A stretch of 64,000 bases of DNA from Streptomyces sp. ASQP_92 (lineage in GTDB: Bacteria; Actinomycetota; Actinomycetes; Streptomycetales; Streptomycetaceae), in NCBI RefSeq assembly GCF_025399895.1, contig NZ_JAODUA010000025.1, forward strand, positions 1 to 64,000. Direction: 5' to 3'. Positions 32,534 to 41,139 of this stretch are shown piece after piece (position 1 is the stretch's first letter; each line of letters opens with the position of its first letter). Made by a program: the position numbers and the translations under genes. The notes beneath the pieces are model-generated. The model made no database searches. It was not told the origin of the DNA and worked only from the letters and a program-made list of their open reading frames with translations.

Positions 32534-34756
32534 ATGGATCGCGTGCCTGCGCTCGAAGAACCACTGAAGAACCTGCTCGGCGGACCCACCGCGAAGGTGA
32601 TGGCCGAGCACCTCGACCTGCACACGGTCGGCGACCTCCTGCACCACTACCCGCGGCGGTACGAGGAGCGGGGCCAGCTCACCAAGCTGGCCGAGCTGCC
32701 CCTGGACGAGGACGTCACGGTCGTCGCCCAGGTCGCCGACGCGCGGGTGCACACCTTCAACGGAGGACGCGGCCAGCGCCTGGAGATCACCATCACCGAT
32801 GGCAGCGGCCGGCTCCAGCTGGTGTTCTTCGGGCGCGGCATCCACAAGCCGCACAAGGAACTGCTGCCCGGCAGCCGGGCGATGTTCGCCGGCAAGGTGT
32901 CGATGTTCAACCGGCGCATGCAGCTCGCCCACCCCACCTACGCCAAGCTCGGCACGGACGCGGCCGAGGACGGCGACGCCGTGGACATCGACTCGTGGGC
33001 GGGCGCCCTGATCCCGATCTACCCGGCCTGCAAGGGGCTGGAGTCCTGGAAGATCGCCAAGGCGGTCGACGCGGTCCTGCCCAGCGCCCAGGAGGCCGTC
33101 GACCCGCTCCCGGAAGCTCTGCGCGAGGGCCGCGGCTTCGTCTCGCTGCCCGAGGCCCTGCTCAAGGTCCACCGGCCGCACAGCAGGGCCGACATCGAGG
33201 ACGCGCGCGAGCGCCTGAAATGGGACGAGGCCTTCGTCCTCCAGGTGGCCCTCGCCCGCCGCCGCCACGCGGACGGTCAACTCCCGGCCGTGGCAAGGCG
33301 ACCCGCCCCCGGCGGCCTGCTCGACGCCTTCGACGCCAACCTCCCCTTCACCCTCACCGAGGGCCAGGAGAAGGTCTCCGAGGAGATCTTCGACGACCTG
33401 GCCACCGAACACCCGATGCACCGGCTGCTCCAGGGCGAGGTGGGCTCGGGCAAGACGATGGTCGCGCTGCGCGCCATGCTCGCCGTCGTCGACTCCGGCG
33501 GACAGGCCGCGATGCTCGCGCCCACCGAGGTCCTCGCCCAGCAGCACCACCGCTCCATCACCGAGATGATGGGCGACCTCGCCCAGGGCGGCATGCTGGG
33601 CGGCGCCGAGCTGGGCACCAAGGTCGTCCTGCTCACCGGCTCCATGGGGACGCCCGCCCGGCGCCAGGCCCTGCTCGACCTGGTCACCGGCGAAGCGGGC
33701 CTGGTCATCGGCACCCACGCCCTGATCGAGGACAAGGTGCGCTTCCATGACCTGGGCCTGGTCGTCGTCGACGAACAGCACCGCTTCGGCGTCGAGCAGC
33801 GCGACGCCCTGCGCGGCAAGGGCAAACAGCCCCCGCATCTGCTCGTCATGACGGCCACCCCCATCCCGCGCACGGTCGCCATGACGGTCTTCGGCGACCT
33901 GGAGACCTCGGTCCTCGACCAACTGCCCGCCGGGCGCTCGCCCATCGCCAGCCATGTCGTCCCCGCCCAGGACAAGCCGCACTTCCTGGCCCGCGCCTGG
34001 GAACGGGTCCGCGAGGAGGTCGACAAGGGACACCAGGCGTATGTGGTGTGCCCGCGCATCGGGGACCTGGCCGAGGACGGGGAGGAGGCGAAGTCCGCCA
34101 AGGGCAGGAAGAAGGCCGAGGAGGCCGAGACCGCCGACAAGCGGCCGCCGCTCGCCGTCATCGAGATCGCCGACCAGCTCTCCAAGGGGCCGCTCCAGGG
34201 GCTGCGCACCGAGATCCTGCACGGCAGGATGCAGCCCGACGACAAGGACGACGTGATGCGCCGGTTCGGCGCCGGCGAGGTGGATGTGCTGGTCGCCACC
34301 ACCGTCATCGAGGTCGGCGTGAACGTGCCGAACGCCACCGCGATGGTGATCATGGACGCCGACCGGTTCGGCGTCTCCCAGCTCCACCAGCTCCGCGGCC
34401 GCGTCGGCCGGGGCTCCGCTCCGGGCCTGTGCCTGCTCGTCACCGACATGCCGGAGGCGAGCCCCGCCAGGGCCCGGCTCAACGCCGTCGCCTCCACCCT
34501 CGACGGCTTCGAGCTCTCCCGCATCGACCTCGAACAGCGCCGCGAGGGCGACGTGCTCGGCCAGGCCCAGTCCGGGGTGCGCTCCTCGCTGCGGATGCTC
34601 ACCGTGATCGACGACGAGGAGGTCATCGCCGCCGCCCGCGAGGAGGCCGCCGCGGTCGTCGCCGAGGACCCCGACCTCGACCGCCTGCCGGGCCTTCGCA
34701 CGGCTTTGGACGCCCTGCTGGACAAGGACCGCGAGCAGTACCTCGACAAGGGCTGA
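32534..34756 (+). CDS. recG: ATP-dependent DNA helicase RecG
   Basis: A 740-residue superfamily 2 helicase that regresses stalled forks and migrates Holliday junctions. An N-terminal OB-like wedge domain (LTKLAELPLDEDVTVVAQVA) is followed by motif I GEVGSGKTMVA, motif II DEQHRFGV, motif III MTATPIPRT and the C-terminal helicase motifs VIEVGVNVPNATAMVI and QLHQLRGRVGRG. ATG 32534 was chosen; upstream in-frame sequence is low-complexity and not conserved. There is no clear ribosome site. An Ala/Glu/Lys-rich insertion (EEAKSAKGRKKAEEAET) in the C-terminal half is unusual for the family core. rsmD and coaD follow, a common order. Confidence 0.95.
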   Translation: MDRVPALEEPLKNLLGGPTAKVMAEHLDLHTVGDLLHHYPRRYEERGQLTKLAELPLDEDVTVVAQVADARVHTFNGGRGQRLEITITDGSGRLQLVFFGRGIHKPHKELLPGSRAMFAGKVSMFNRRMQLAHPTYAKLGTDAAEDGDAVDIDSWAGALIPIYPACKGLESWKIAKAVDAVLPSAQEAVDPLPEALREGRGFVSLPEALLKVHRPHSRADIEDARERLKWDEAFVLQVALARRRHADGQLPAVARRPAPGGLLDAFDANLPFTLTEGQEKVSEEIFDDLATEHPMHRLLQGEVGSGKTMVALRAMLAVVDSGGQAAMLAPTEVLAQQHHRSITEMMGDLAQGGMLGGAELGTKVVLLTGSMGTPARRQALLDLVTGEAGLVIGTHALIEDKVRFHDLGLVVVDEQHRFGVEQRDALRGKGKQPPHLLVMTATPIPRTVAMTVFGDLETSVLDQLPAGRSPIASHVVPAQDKPHFLARAWERVREEVDKGHQAYVVCPRIGDLAEDGEEAKSAKGRKKAEEAETADKRPPLAVIEIADQLSKGPLQGLRTEILHGRMQPDDKDDVMRRFGAGEVDVLVATTVIEVGVNVPNATAMVIMDADRFGVSQLHQLRGRVGRGSAPGLCLLVTDMPEASPARARLNAVASTLDGFELSRIDLEQRREGDVLGQAQSGVRSSLRMLTVIDDEEVIAAAREEAAAVVAEDPDLDRLPGLRTALDALLDKDREQYLDKG

Positions 34757-34813
34757 GAGACTGGGGCGAGCACATCCGACACATGAACCGCATGAACACC
34801 GACAAGGACTGAG

Positions 34814-35410
34814 ATGACCCGCGTGATCGCCGGCCGGGCCGGTGGACGCCGCCTGGCCGTACCGCCGGGCACCGGCACCCGCCCCACCTCCGACCGGGCG
34901 CGCGAAGGCCTCTTCTCCACCTGGGAGGCGCTGCTCGGCACCCTCGACGGCATCCGGGTCGCCGACCTGTACGCGGGCTCCGGGGCCGTCGGCCTCGAAG
35001 CGCTCTCCCGGGGAGCGGCCCACGCCCTGCTCGTCGAGGCCGACGCCCGCGCCGTGCGCACCGTCCGCGACAACGTGGCCGCGCTGAAGCTGCCCGGCGC
35101 CGAGGTGCGTACCGGCAAAGCGGAGCAGATCGTGACAGGCCCGGCGCCCGCCGAGCCGTACGACGTGATCTTCCTCGATCCGCCGTACGCCGTCACCGAT
35201 GACGATCTTCGGGAGATCCTGCTCACACTCCGTCGCGGGGGCTGGCTCACCGAGGACTGCCTCGTCACCGTGGAGCGCAGCACCAGAGGCGGGGAATTCG
35301 GCTGGCCCGAAGGATTCGAAGCGCTGCGGGCCCGTCGTTACGGCGAGGGCACGCTTTGGTACGGTCGCGCCGCCTCCACGTGCGAAAACGCACCGAGAGA
35401 CACCCCATGA
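34814..35410 (+). CDS. rsmD: 16S rRNA (guanine(966)-N2)-methyltransferase
   Basis: A 198-residue Rossmann-fold methyltransferase. Family start TRVIAGRAGGRRL and RPTSDRAREGLFS, SAM-binding motif DLYAGSGAVGLEALSRGA (50-67), and catalytic DPPY motif (FLDPPYA). It modifies G966 of 16S rRNA. The start ATG follows a TGA by one base, which ends a possible nine-codon leader. The 3' end runs into the coaD leader region (the coaD start may overlap), and the coupling rsmD-coaD is common in bacteria. Confidence 0.93.
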   Translation: MTRVIAGRAGGRRLAVPPGTGTRPTSDRAREGLFSTWEALLGTLDGIRVADLYAGSGAVGLEALSRGAAHALLVEADARAVRTVRDNVAALKLPGAEVRTGKAEQIVTGPAPAEPYDVIFLDPPYAVTDDDLREILLTLRRGGWLTEDCLVTVERSTRGGEFGWPEGFEALRARRYGEGTLWYGRAASTCENAPRDTP

Positions 35411-35436
35411 CCGGACCGGAGAGCGAGGGACATCAG

Positions 35437-35916
35437 ATGCGCCGCGCCGTCTGTCCGGGGTCCTTTGACCCCATCACCAACGGACACCTCGACATCATCG
35501 CCCGCGCCTCCCGGCTGTACGACGTCGTACACGTCGCGGTGATGATCAATCAGTCGAAGCAGGGCCTGTTCACCATCGAGGAGCGGATCGAGATGATCCG
35601 AGAGGTGACGGCCGACCTGGGCAACGTGGAGGTCGAGTCCTTCCACGGGCTGCTCGTCGACTTCTGCAAGCAGCGGGACATCCCCGCGATCGTCAAGGGC
35701 CTCCGCGCCGTCAGCGACTTCGACTACGAGTTGCAGATGGCCCAGATGAACAACGGGCTCTCCGGCGTCGAGACCCTGTTCGTGCCCACCAACCCGACGT
35801 ACAGCTTCCTGTCGTCCTCCCTGGTCAAGGAAGTCGCGACCTGGGGCGGAGACGTCTCCCACCTCCTGCCGGCCACCGTCCACGAGGCCCTGGTCGCCCG
35901 GCTCGCGCGGAAGTGA
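35437..35916 (+). CDS. coaD: phosphopantetheine adenylyltransferase
   Basis: A 159-residue enzyme that makes dephospho-CoA from 4'-phosphopantetheine and ATP. The nucleotidyltransferase motif is PGSFDPITNGHLDI, with TNGH at 14-17, and GLRAVSDFDYELQMAQMN and the C-terminal SSLVKEVA are also typical. ATG 35437 was preferred because GAGGGA lies 8 bp upstream and the length then equals that of the E. coli enzyme; an upstream ATG at 35407 would add ten residues. Confidence 0.95.
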   Translation: MRRAVCPGSFDPITNGHLDIIARASRLYDVVHVAVMINQSKQGLFTIEERIEMIREVTADLGNVEVESFHGLLVDFCKQRDIPAIVKGLRAVSDFDYELQMAQMNNGLSGVETLFVPTNPTYSFLSSSLVKEVATWGGDVSHLLPATVHEALVARLARK

Positions 35917-36035
35917 GCCGATGAGCGGCCGGAAAGCCGAGCACTGACAGTGCGTCACCCGGTGTCGGGCGGGCGCCGACTGGCCTTACAGTCGTCCCGT
36001 CCGTCTCCAATCCGTTAGAAGAGTGGCGATCACCG

Positions 36036-37154
36036 GTGGACGTGCAGAAGAAGCTCGACGAGATCGTCGAGGTGGTCGGCAGCGCCCGGTCCATGCCCAT
36101 GTCGGCCTCGTGCGTGGTCAACCGCGCCGACCTCCTCGCGATGCTGGAAGAGGTGCGCCAGGCCCTGCCCGGCTCGCTCGCCCAGGCCCAGGAGCTGATC
36201 GGCGGCCGGGAGCAGATGGTCGAGCAGGCCCGCCAGGAGGCCGAGCGGATCATCGAGTCCGCGCACGCTCAGCGCGGCACGCTCATCTCCGACACCGCCG
36301 TCGCCCGCCAGTCCCAGGACGAGGCCGACCGCATCCTGGACGAGGCCCGCAGGGAGGCCGAGGAGATCCGCGCCGAGGCCGACGACTACGTCGACTCCAA
36401 GCTCGCGAACTTCGAGGTCGTCCTCACCAAGACCATCGGCTCGGTCGACCGCGGCCGCGAGAAGCTGCTCGGCCGCGGCCCCGGCCTGGACGCCCAGGGC
36501 CAGTCCGACGACGACGCCCCCGAGTACAGCGCCGATCCGCAGACGCTGATCCACCGCGCGGACGAGTACGTCGACGCCAAGCTCGGCGCCTTCGAGGCGG
36601 TGCTCGCCAAGACCCTCGAAGCCGTCGGCCGGGGCCGCCAGAAGCTGCACGGCCGGACCGCGTCCGACGAACTGGGCGCGCACATGGCCGCCCAGGACGC
36701 GGCGGGCGGCCTGCACCAGCACACCAGCGACGCCGACTACCTGGCCGGCCTCGCCGAACTGGCCGACCCCGAGCCGGCCGCCGCGCACGCCGCCGCCGAG
36801 CCGCACATTCCGGCCCAGCAGCAGCCCCAGGCGTACGACCCCTACGGCTACCAGCAGCCGCAGCAGCAGGACCCGTACGGCTATCAGCGGCCCCAGCAGC
36901 CCCAGCAGCCCCAGCAGCCCCAGCAGCAGGAGCAGTACGCGCAGTACGGATACGGACAGCAGGATCCGTACGCCTACGACCAGGGCCCGCACCAGCAGTA
37001 CGCCGCTCCGGAGGCCGCGCAGCAGTACGGAGTGCCGGCCCAGCACGAGCCGCAGCAGGGCGCGCTCGACGAGACCAGCCTCTTCGACACCAGCATGATC
37101 GACCTGGACCAGCTCCGCGCCTACGAGCAGGGCCGGGGACAGCACCGCCCGTAG
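36036..37154 (+). CDS. DivIVA-like coiled-coil protein with Gln/Pro/Tyr-rich tail
   Basis: A 372-residue protein. The N-terminal half is coiled-coil and resembles DivIVA/Wag31-like proteins (LDEIVEVVGSARSMPMSASCVVNRADLLAMLEEVRQAL; REQMVEQARQEAERIIESA, quoted in part). It contains two copies of a 30-residue unit, YVDSKLANFEVVLTKTI...GREKL and YVDAKLGAFEAVLAKTL...GRQKL. Residues about 240-340 are Gln/Pro/Tyr-rich (PYGYQQPQQQ, PQQPQQPQQ). The protein ends in a conserved LDETSLFDTSMIDLDQLRAYEQGR. GTG 36036 is the start. It precedes the DUF177-rpmF-rnc genes. A structural role near the cell envelope or pole is inferred from the DivIVA likeness only. Confidence 0.75.
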   Translation: MDVQKKLDEIVEVVGSARSMPMSASCVVNRADLLAMLEEVRQALPGSLAQAQELIGGREQMVEQARQEAERIIESAHAQRGTLISDTAVARQSQDEADRILDEARREAEEIRAEADDYVDSKLANFEVVLTKTIGSVDRGREKLLGRGPGLDAQGQSDDDAPEYSADPQTLIHRADEYVDAKLGAFEAVLAKTLEAVGRGRQKLHGRTASDELGAHMAAQDAAGGLHQHTSDADYLAGLAELADPEPAAAHAAAEPHIPAQQQPQAYDPYGYQQPQQQDPYGYQRPQQPQQPQQPQQQEQYAQYGYGQQDPYAYDQGPHQQYAAPEAAQQYGVPAQHEPQQGALDETSLFDTSMIDLDQLRAYEQGRGQHRP

Positions 37155-37214
37155 CGGTCCGGGGCGCCGCTTCGCGCCCGGGCGAGGGGGCGGTACGGGG
37201 GGAACGGAACCGGA

Positions 37215-37244
37215 TTGGGTCTATCGCGGCCGGTCCAGTATCCT
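37215..37244 (+). promoter_or_regulatory. possible promoter of the DUF177-rpmF-rnc group
   Basis: TTGGGT (37215-37220) and TATCCT (37239-37244) are 18 bp apart, about 100 bp before the DUF177 gene. The -35 is weak. Confidence 0.4.
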
Positions 37245-37341
37245 GGTTCTTCGGTCGCGCGTACGTCCGCGATCCAAGCTGCCCGATTCGCTGCGCGAAG
37301 CCGGTGGCAGCCACTCCACGATCTCGAAAGCAGGAAGAGCC

Positions 37342-37989
37342 CTGAGCACGCGCCTCGACCACCGCAATCCCCTCGTGTTCGACACACACGAGCTGGGACG
37401 GCGTCCCGGTGCGCTCCAGCGGCTCTCCCGCACCGTGGAGGCCCCCAAGGATCTCGGCATCGCCGAGGTCATCCACGTGCCCGAGGGTCGGCCCGTGGAC
37501 ATCGAACTCCGCCTGGAGTCGGTCATGGAAGGGGTGCTTGTCACAGGCACCGCCCGTGCATCGGCCGACGGGGAGTGCGTAAGGTGTCTGGAGCCGCTTC
37601 AGCAGGATGTTGAAGTGGACTTCCAGGAAATGTTCTCGTACCCCGACACCGACGACCGGGGCCGCCACAAGGCAGCCGCGGACGACGATGCCGAGGACGA
37701 CGAGGACATGATTCCGCTCGAGGACGGCATGTTCGACCTCGAGCCTTTGCTGCGTGACGCGGTAGTGCTCGCACTGCCGATGCAGCCGGTGTGCCGGGAG
37801 GACTGCCCGGGGCTGTGTTCCGAATGCGGAGCGAGCCTGGCGGACGACCCGGACCACCACCATGACGCCGTCGACATTCGTTGGGCGGCACTGCAGGGAC
37901 TCGCCGGGACCATCCAGGACGGCGAGAAGGACAACATGAGCGGCACTGCGTCTGACGTGCAGGATGCCGCCGAGAAGCAGGAGAAGTAG
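37342..37989 (+). CDS. YceD/DUF177 family protein (rRNA accumulation)
   Basis: A DUF177 (YceD) protein. The conserved N-terminus STRLDHRNPLVFDTHELGRRPGAL begins after a CTG codon at 37342, with AGGAAG 5-10 bp before it. The first ATG/GTG/TTG in frame is GTG 37375, which would lose 11 conserved-looking residues. With CTG as start the protein has 215 residues. VLVTGTARASADGECVRCLEPL and VCREDCPGLCSECGASL (cysteines probably bind zinc) are characteristic. In E. coli and plants YceD proteins affect 23S rRNA accumulation. rpmF follows after 2 bp and rnc after that, the classic order. Confidence 0.88.
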   Translation: MSTRLDHRNPLVFDTHELGRRPGALQRLSRTVEAPKDLGIAEVIHVPEGRPVDIELRLESVMEGVLVTGTARASADGECVRCLEPLQQDVEVDFQEMFSYPDTDDRGRHKAAADDDAEDDEDMIPLEDGMFDLEPLLRDAVVLALPMQPVCREDCPGLCSECGASLADDPDHHHDAVDIRWAALQGLAGTIQDGEKDNMSGTASDVQDAAEKQEK

Positions 37990-37991
37990 CC

Positions 37992-38165
37992 GTGGCTGTT
38001 CCGAAGCGGAAGATGTCGCGCAGCAACACGCGCCACCGCCGGTCGCAGTGGAAGGCTGCGGTCCCCACCCTGGTTGCGTGCGAGCGCTGCCATGAGCCGA
38101 AGCTCCAGCACATCGCGTGCCCGAGCTGCGGCACCTACAACAAGCGCCAGGTCCTCGAGGTCTGA
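37992..38165 (+). CDS. rpmF: 50S ribosomal protein L32 (zinc-binding form)
   Basis: A 57-residue ribosomal protein starting at GTG 37992, two bases after the DUF177 stop. The start VAVPKRKMSRSNTRHRRSQWK is typical. The four cysteines are C30, C33 (ERCHE context), C43 and C46 (CPSCG), the zinc-containing form. No separate promoter is seen; the DUF177-rpmF-rnc group is probably one transcript. Confidence 0.95.
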   Translation: MAVPKRKMSRSNTRHRRSQWKAAVPTLVACERCHEPKLQHIACPSCGTYNKRQVLEV

Positions 38166-38184
38166 GCGGCTGGTGAGAGGCCCG

Positions 38185-38994
38185 ATGTCTGAGTCCAACG
38201 CCAAAAAGGCGGACAACAACACGGCCTCGTCCCACACGCTTCTGGAAGGGCGGCTCGGGTATCAGCTCGAGTCCGCCCTTCTGGTGCGTGCGCTCACCCA
38301 CCGTTCGTACGCGTACGAGAACGGCGGTCTGCCGACCAATGAGCGGCTGGAGTTCCTCGGGGACTCGGTGCTCGGTCTGGTCGTCACCGACACGCTGTAC
38401 CGCACCCACCCCGACCTTCCGGAAGGCCAACTGGCCAAACTCCGGGCCGCGGTGGTCAACTCTCGTGCGCTCGCGGAGGTGGGCCGAGGGCTCGAACTCG
38501 GCTCCTTCATCCGGCTCGGCCGGGGCGAAGAGGGCACGGGTGGCCGGGACAAGGCATCCATCCTCGCCGACACCCTTGAAGCGGTGATCGGCGCGGTCTA
38601 TCTCGACCAGGGGCTTGAGGCGGCGTCCGCGCTCGTCCACAAGCTGTTCGACCCCCTAATCGAGAAGTCCTCGAACCTCGGGGCCGGCCTGGACTGGAAG
38701 ACCAGTCTCCAGGAGCTGACGGCGGCCGAAGGACTCGGTGTTCCCGAGTACCTGGTCTCCGAAACCGGACCCGACCACGAGAAGACCTTCACTGCTGCCG
38801 CCCGCGTCGGTGGTGTCTCGTACGGCACCGGCACCGGCCGCAGCAAGAAGGAAGCGGAGCAGCAGGCCGCGGAGTCGGCGTGGCGGGCCATTCGCGCCGA
38901 CGCCGACGAGCGGGCCAAGGCGGGGGCCGAGGTCCCCGTCGCCGCGGCCGATGGCGGGTCGCCGACTCCCGCCGCCGGCGATTCGGCGGCCTGA
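38185..38994 (+). CDS. rnc: ribonuclease III
   Basis: A 269-residue double-strand-specific RNase. The signature NERLEFLGDSVL (52-63) supplies E53, E56 and D60, and ADTLEAVIGAVYLDQG supplies D129 and E132, the metal ligands known from E. coli. A dsRNA-binding domain follows (DWKTSLQELTAAEGLG...GTGRSKKEAEQQAAESAW). The tail after about residue 245 is Ala/Pro-rich and disordered. ATG 38185 follows GAGAGG; a GTG at 38173 is an alternative. In S. coelicolor the orthologue (AbsB) globally controls antibiotic synthesis. It is in the usual place after rpmF. Confidence 0.96.
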   Translation: MSESNAKKADNNTASSHTLLEGRLGYQLESALLVRALTHRSYAYENGGLPTNERLEFLGDSVLGLVVTDTLYRTHPDLPEGQLAKLRAAVVNSRALAEVGRGLELGSFIRLGRGEEGTGGRDKASILADTLEAVIGAVYLDQGLEAASALVHKLFDPLIEKSSNLGAGLDWKTSLQELTAAEGLGVPEYLVSETGPDHEKTFTAAARVGGVSYGTGTGRSKKEAEQQAAESAWRAIRADADERAKAGAEVPVAAADGGSPTPAAGDSAA

Positions 38995-39114
38995 CAGCCT
39001 CTTCCTTCGAGACCCCCGGCCGACGCCCCCGTGGCGCCGGCCGGGGGTCTCGTCCGTATCCGCCCACCCGGGGCCGCCGCGAGCGCCCGGCCGGCCCGGA
39101 GGTAATCTGCGCGC

Positions 39115-39984
39115 ATGCCTGAGCTGCCTGAAGTCGAAGTCGTCCGGCGCGGCCTTGAGCGCTGGGTGGCCGGGCGCACCGTGGCCCAGGTCGAGGTGCT
39201 GCACCCCCGCGCCGTGCGCCGCCACCTGGCCGGGGGCGATGACTTCGCGGCCCGGCTCACGAGCCACCGGTTCGGCGTCGCGCACCGGCGCGGCAAGTAT
39301 CTGTGGCTGCCGCTCGCGGACGCGGACGCCTCGGTGCTCGGGCACCTCGGGATGAGCGGACAGCTCCTGGTGCAGCCCGAGAACGCACCGAACGAGAAGC
39401 ACCTGCGGATCAGGGTGCGGTTCCAGGACGACGCGGGCACCGAACTGCGCTTCGTCGACCAGCGCACCTTCGGCGGGCTCTCGTTGCACGACACCGCCGT
39501 GGGCAGCGAGGACGGGCTGCCCGACGTCATCGCGCACATCGCCCGCGACCCGCTGGACCCCGCCTTCGACGACGAGGCCTTCTTCGTGGCGCTGCGGCTG
39601 CGACGCACCACGATCAAACGAGCACTGCTCGACCAATCGCTCATCAGCGGGGTCGGCAACATCTACGCCGACGAGGCGCTCTGGCGCGCCCGGCTGCACT
39701 ACGACCGCCCCACCGCGACCCTGAACCGTCCCAAGGCGGCCGAACTCCTGGGCCATGCGCGGGACGTGATGAACGCGGCGCTCGCGGTTGGCGGCACCAG
39801 CTTCGACAGCCTCTACGTCAACGTGAACGGCGAGTCCGGTTACTTCGACCGCTCCCTGGACGCGTACGGCCGCGAGGGCGAGCCGTGCCGGCGCTGCGGA
39901 ACGATCATGCGCAGGCGCGCCTGGATGAACCGGTCCAGCTACTTCTGCCCGAAGTGTCAGCGGGCCCCGCGCGCCGCGTCGTAG
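39115..39984 (+). CDS. mutM: formamidopyrimidine-DNA glycosylase
   Basis: A 289-residue bifunctional glycosylase/AP lyase that removes 8-oxoguanine. The N-terminal PELPEVEVVRRGLE gives the catalytic P2 and E3. The H2TH domain includes LDQSLISGVGNIYADEALW, and the zinc finger has cysteines at 258, 261, 278 and 281 (CRRC...CPKC). The start is ATG 39115. The 3' end overlaps the convergent HxlR gene by 28 bp. Confidence 0.96.
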   Translation: MPELPEVEVVRRGLERWVAGRTVAQVEVLHPRAVRRHLAGGDDFAARLTSHRFGVAHRRGKYLWLPLADADASVLGHLGMSGQLLVQPENAPNEKHLRIRVRFQDDAGTELRFVDQRTFGGLSLHDTAVGSEDGLPDVIAHIARDPLDPAFDDEAFFVALRLRRTTIKRALLDQSLISGVGNIYADEALWRARLHYDRPTATLNRPKAAELLGHARDVMNAALAVGGTSFDSLYVNVNGESGYFDRSLDAYGREGEPCRRCGTIMRRRAWMNRSSYFCPKCQRAPRAAS

Positions 39985-40400
39985 CTCTGCTGTGCGTCGA
40001 GGACCGACGGCATACGGGCCTCCACGAAGTGGATGAGCGAGAGCAGCCGTTCGGCCACCTCGCGCCCGAGCGGGGTCAGTTCGTAGTCGACCCGCGGCGG
40101 GTTCGTCGGCTGCGCCTCGCGGTGGACGAGGCCGTCGCGCTCCAGTGAGTGCAGGGTCTGGGAGAGCATCTTCTCGCTCACGCCGTCGATCCGGCGTCGC
40201 AGCTCGTTGAAGCGCAGGCTCCCCTCGTGCAGCGCGCCCAGCGTCAGGCTGCCCCAGCGCCCCGTGACGTCCTCCAGCGTGCGCCGGGACGGGCAGGACT
40301 TGGCGAAGACGTTGAACGCCAGCTCCGCGTCCTCGGCATCGGTGCGGGGCCCGGCGGTGCGCTCCACGCTCGGAGAGATGTCATCCATGACGGACAGCAT
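39957..40400 (-). CDS. HxlR-family transcriptional regulator
   Basis: A 147-residue winged-helix regulator of the HxlR class. Core features are CPSRRTLEDVTGRWGSLTLGAL, RFNELRRRIDGVSEKMLSQTLHSLERDGLV (recognition helix, given in part) and PRVDYELTPLGREV. A cysteine at about position 36 lies just before the HTH, where HxlR-type redox or quinone sensors have their reactive cysteine. Starts at 40400 and 40388 are both possible. It is divergent from a flavodoxin-fold reductase gene and a palindrome lies between them, a typical arrangement for sensors of quinones and electrophiles. Confidence 0.92.
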   Translation of the reverse strand: MLSVMDDISPSVERTAGPRTDAEDAELAFNVFAKSCPSRRTLEDVTGRWGSLTLGALHEGSLRFNELRRRIDGVSEKMLSQTLHSLERDGLVHREAQPTNPPRVDYELTPLGREVAERLLSLIHFVEARMPSVLDAQQSYDAARGAR

Positions 40401-40427
40401 ACGCCTTACAGCGCTTGCACCCAGGTT

Positions 40428-40448
40428 GCGCTAACCAAAAGTTAGTGC
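40428..40448. promoter_or_regulatory. inverted repeat between the HxlR and flavoprotein genes
   Basis: GCGCTAAC-CAAAA-GTTAGTGC, with 7 of 8 positions paired, 28 bp before the regulator start and about 100 bp before the flavoprotein gene. It is a likely HxlR operator (inference). Confidence 0.65.
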
Positions 40449-40548
40449 TTACCTTGGTGCAGCGCCGCAGCGGGCACCCGCAGCGGAACCGCTTCCGGCC
40501 GTCGCATCCGCCCTGCCGCCTTTCCTTGCCCTTGAGGGGATTACCGCC

Positions 40549-41139
40549 GTGATCACTCCTGTCGTCTCGATCGCCTACCACTCCGGATACGGCCACACCG
40601 CCGTGCTCGCCGAGGCCGTCCGCCAGGGCGCCGCCGCGGCCGGGGCCACCGTCCACGTCATCAAGGTCGACGCCATCACCGAGGCCGAGTGGGAGCTACT
40701 CGACGCCTCCGACGCTGTCGTCTTCGGCTCGCCCACCTACATGGGCACCGCGTCCGGCGCCTTCCACCAGTTCGCGGAGGCCACCTCCAAGCGCTGGTTC
40801 ACCGACGCCTGGCAGGACAAGCTCGCCGCCGGCTTCACCAACTCCGGCTCCAAGAGCGGCGACAAGGGCCACACCCTGCAGTTCTTCCAGACCCTCGCCG
40901 CCCAGCACGGCATGCACTGGGTGAACCTGGGCCTGAAGCCCGGCTGGAACTCCTCCACCGGTTCCGAGTACGACCTCAACCGGCTCGGCTTCTTCTCCGG
41001 CGCCGGCGCCCAGACCAACTCCGACGAGGGCCCCGAGGCGGTCCACAAGGCCGATGTCGCGACCGCCGAACACCTGGGCCGACGCGTCGCCGAGACCACC
41101 CGCGTCTTCCTCTCGGGCAAGGCCGCCGTAGGCGCCTGA
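40549..41139 (+). CDS. flavodoxin-fold NAD(P)H:quinone oxidoreductase (WrbA-like)
   Basis: A 196-residue flavodoxin-like protein. The FMN phosphate loop is YHSGYGHTAVLAEAV (10-24). VVFGSPTYMGTASGAFHQFAE and AGFTNSGSKSGDKGHTL are the isoalloxazine-binding loops of the WrbA/NAD(P)H quinone reductase family. These enzymes reduce quinones by two electrons and so avoid semiquinones. GTG 40549 follows GAGGGG. The divergent HxlR gene is its probable regulator. Confidence 0.9.
   Translation: MITPVVSIAYHSGYGHTAVLAEAVRQGAAAAGATVHVIKVDAITEAEWELLDASDAVVFGSPTYMGTASGAFHQFAEATSKRWFTDAWQDKLAAGFTNSGSKSGDKGHTLQFFQTLAAQHGMHWVNLGLKPGWNSSTGSEYDLNRLGFFSGAGAQTNSDEGPEAVHKADVATAEHLGRRVAETTRVFLSGKAAVGA

Noticed and set aside
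34783..34812. Nine-codon reading frame (MNRMNTDKD) ending one base before the rsmD start
   Set aside because: It is too short to claim, has no ribosome site, and could be chance. It might still promote reinitiation at rsmD.
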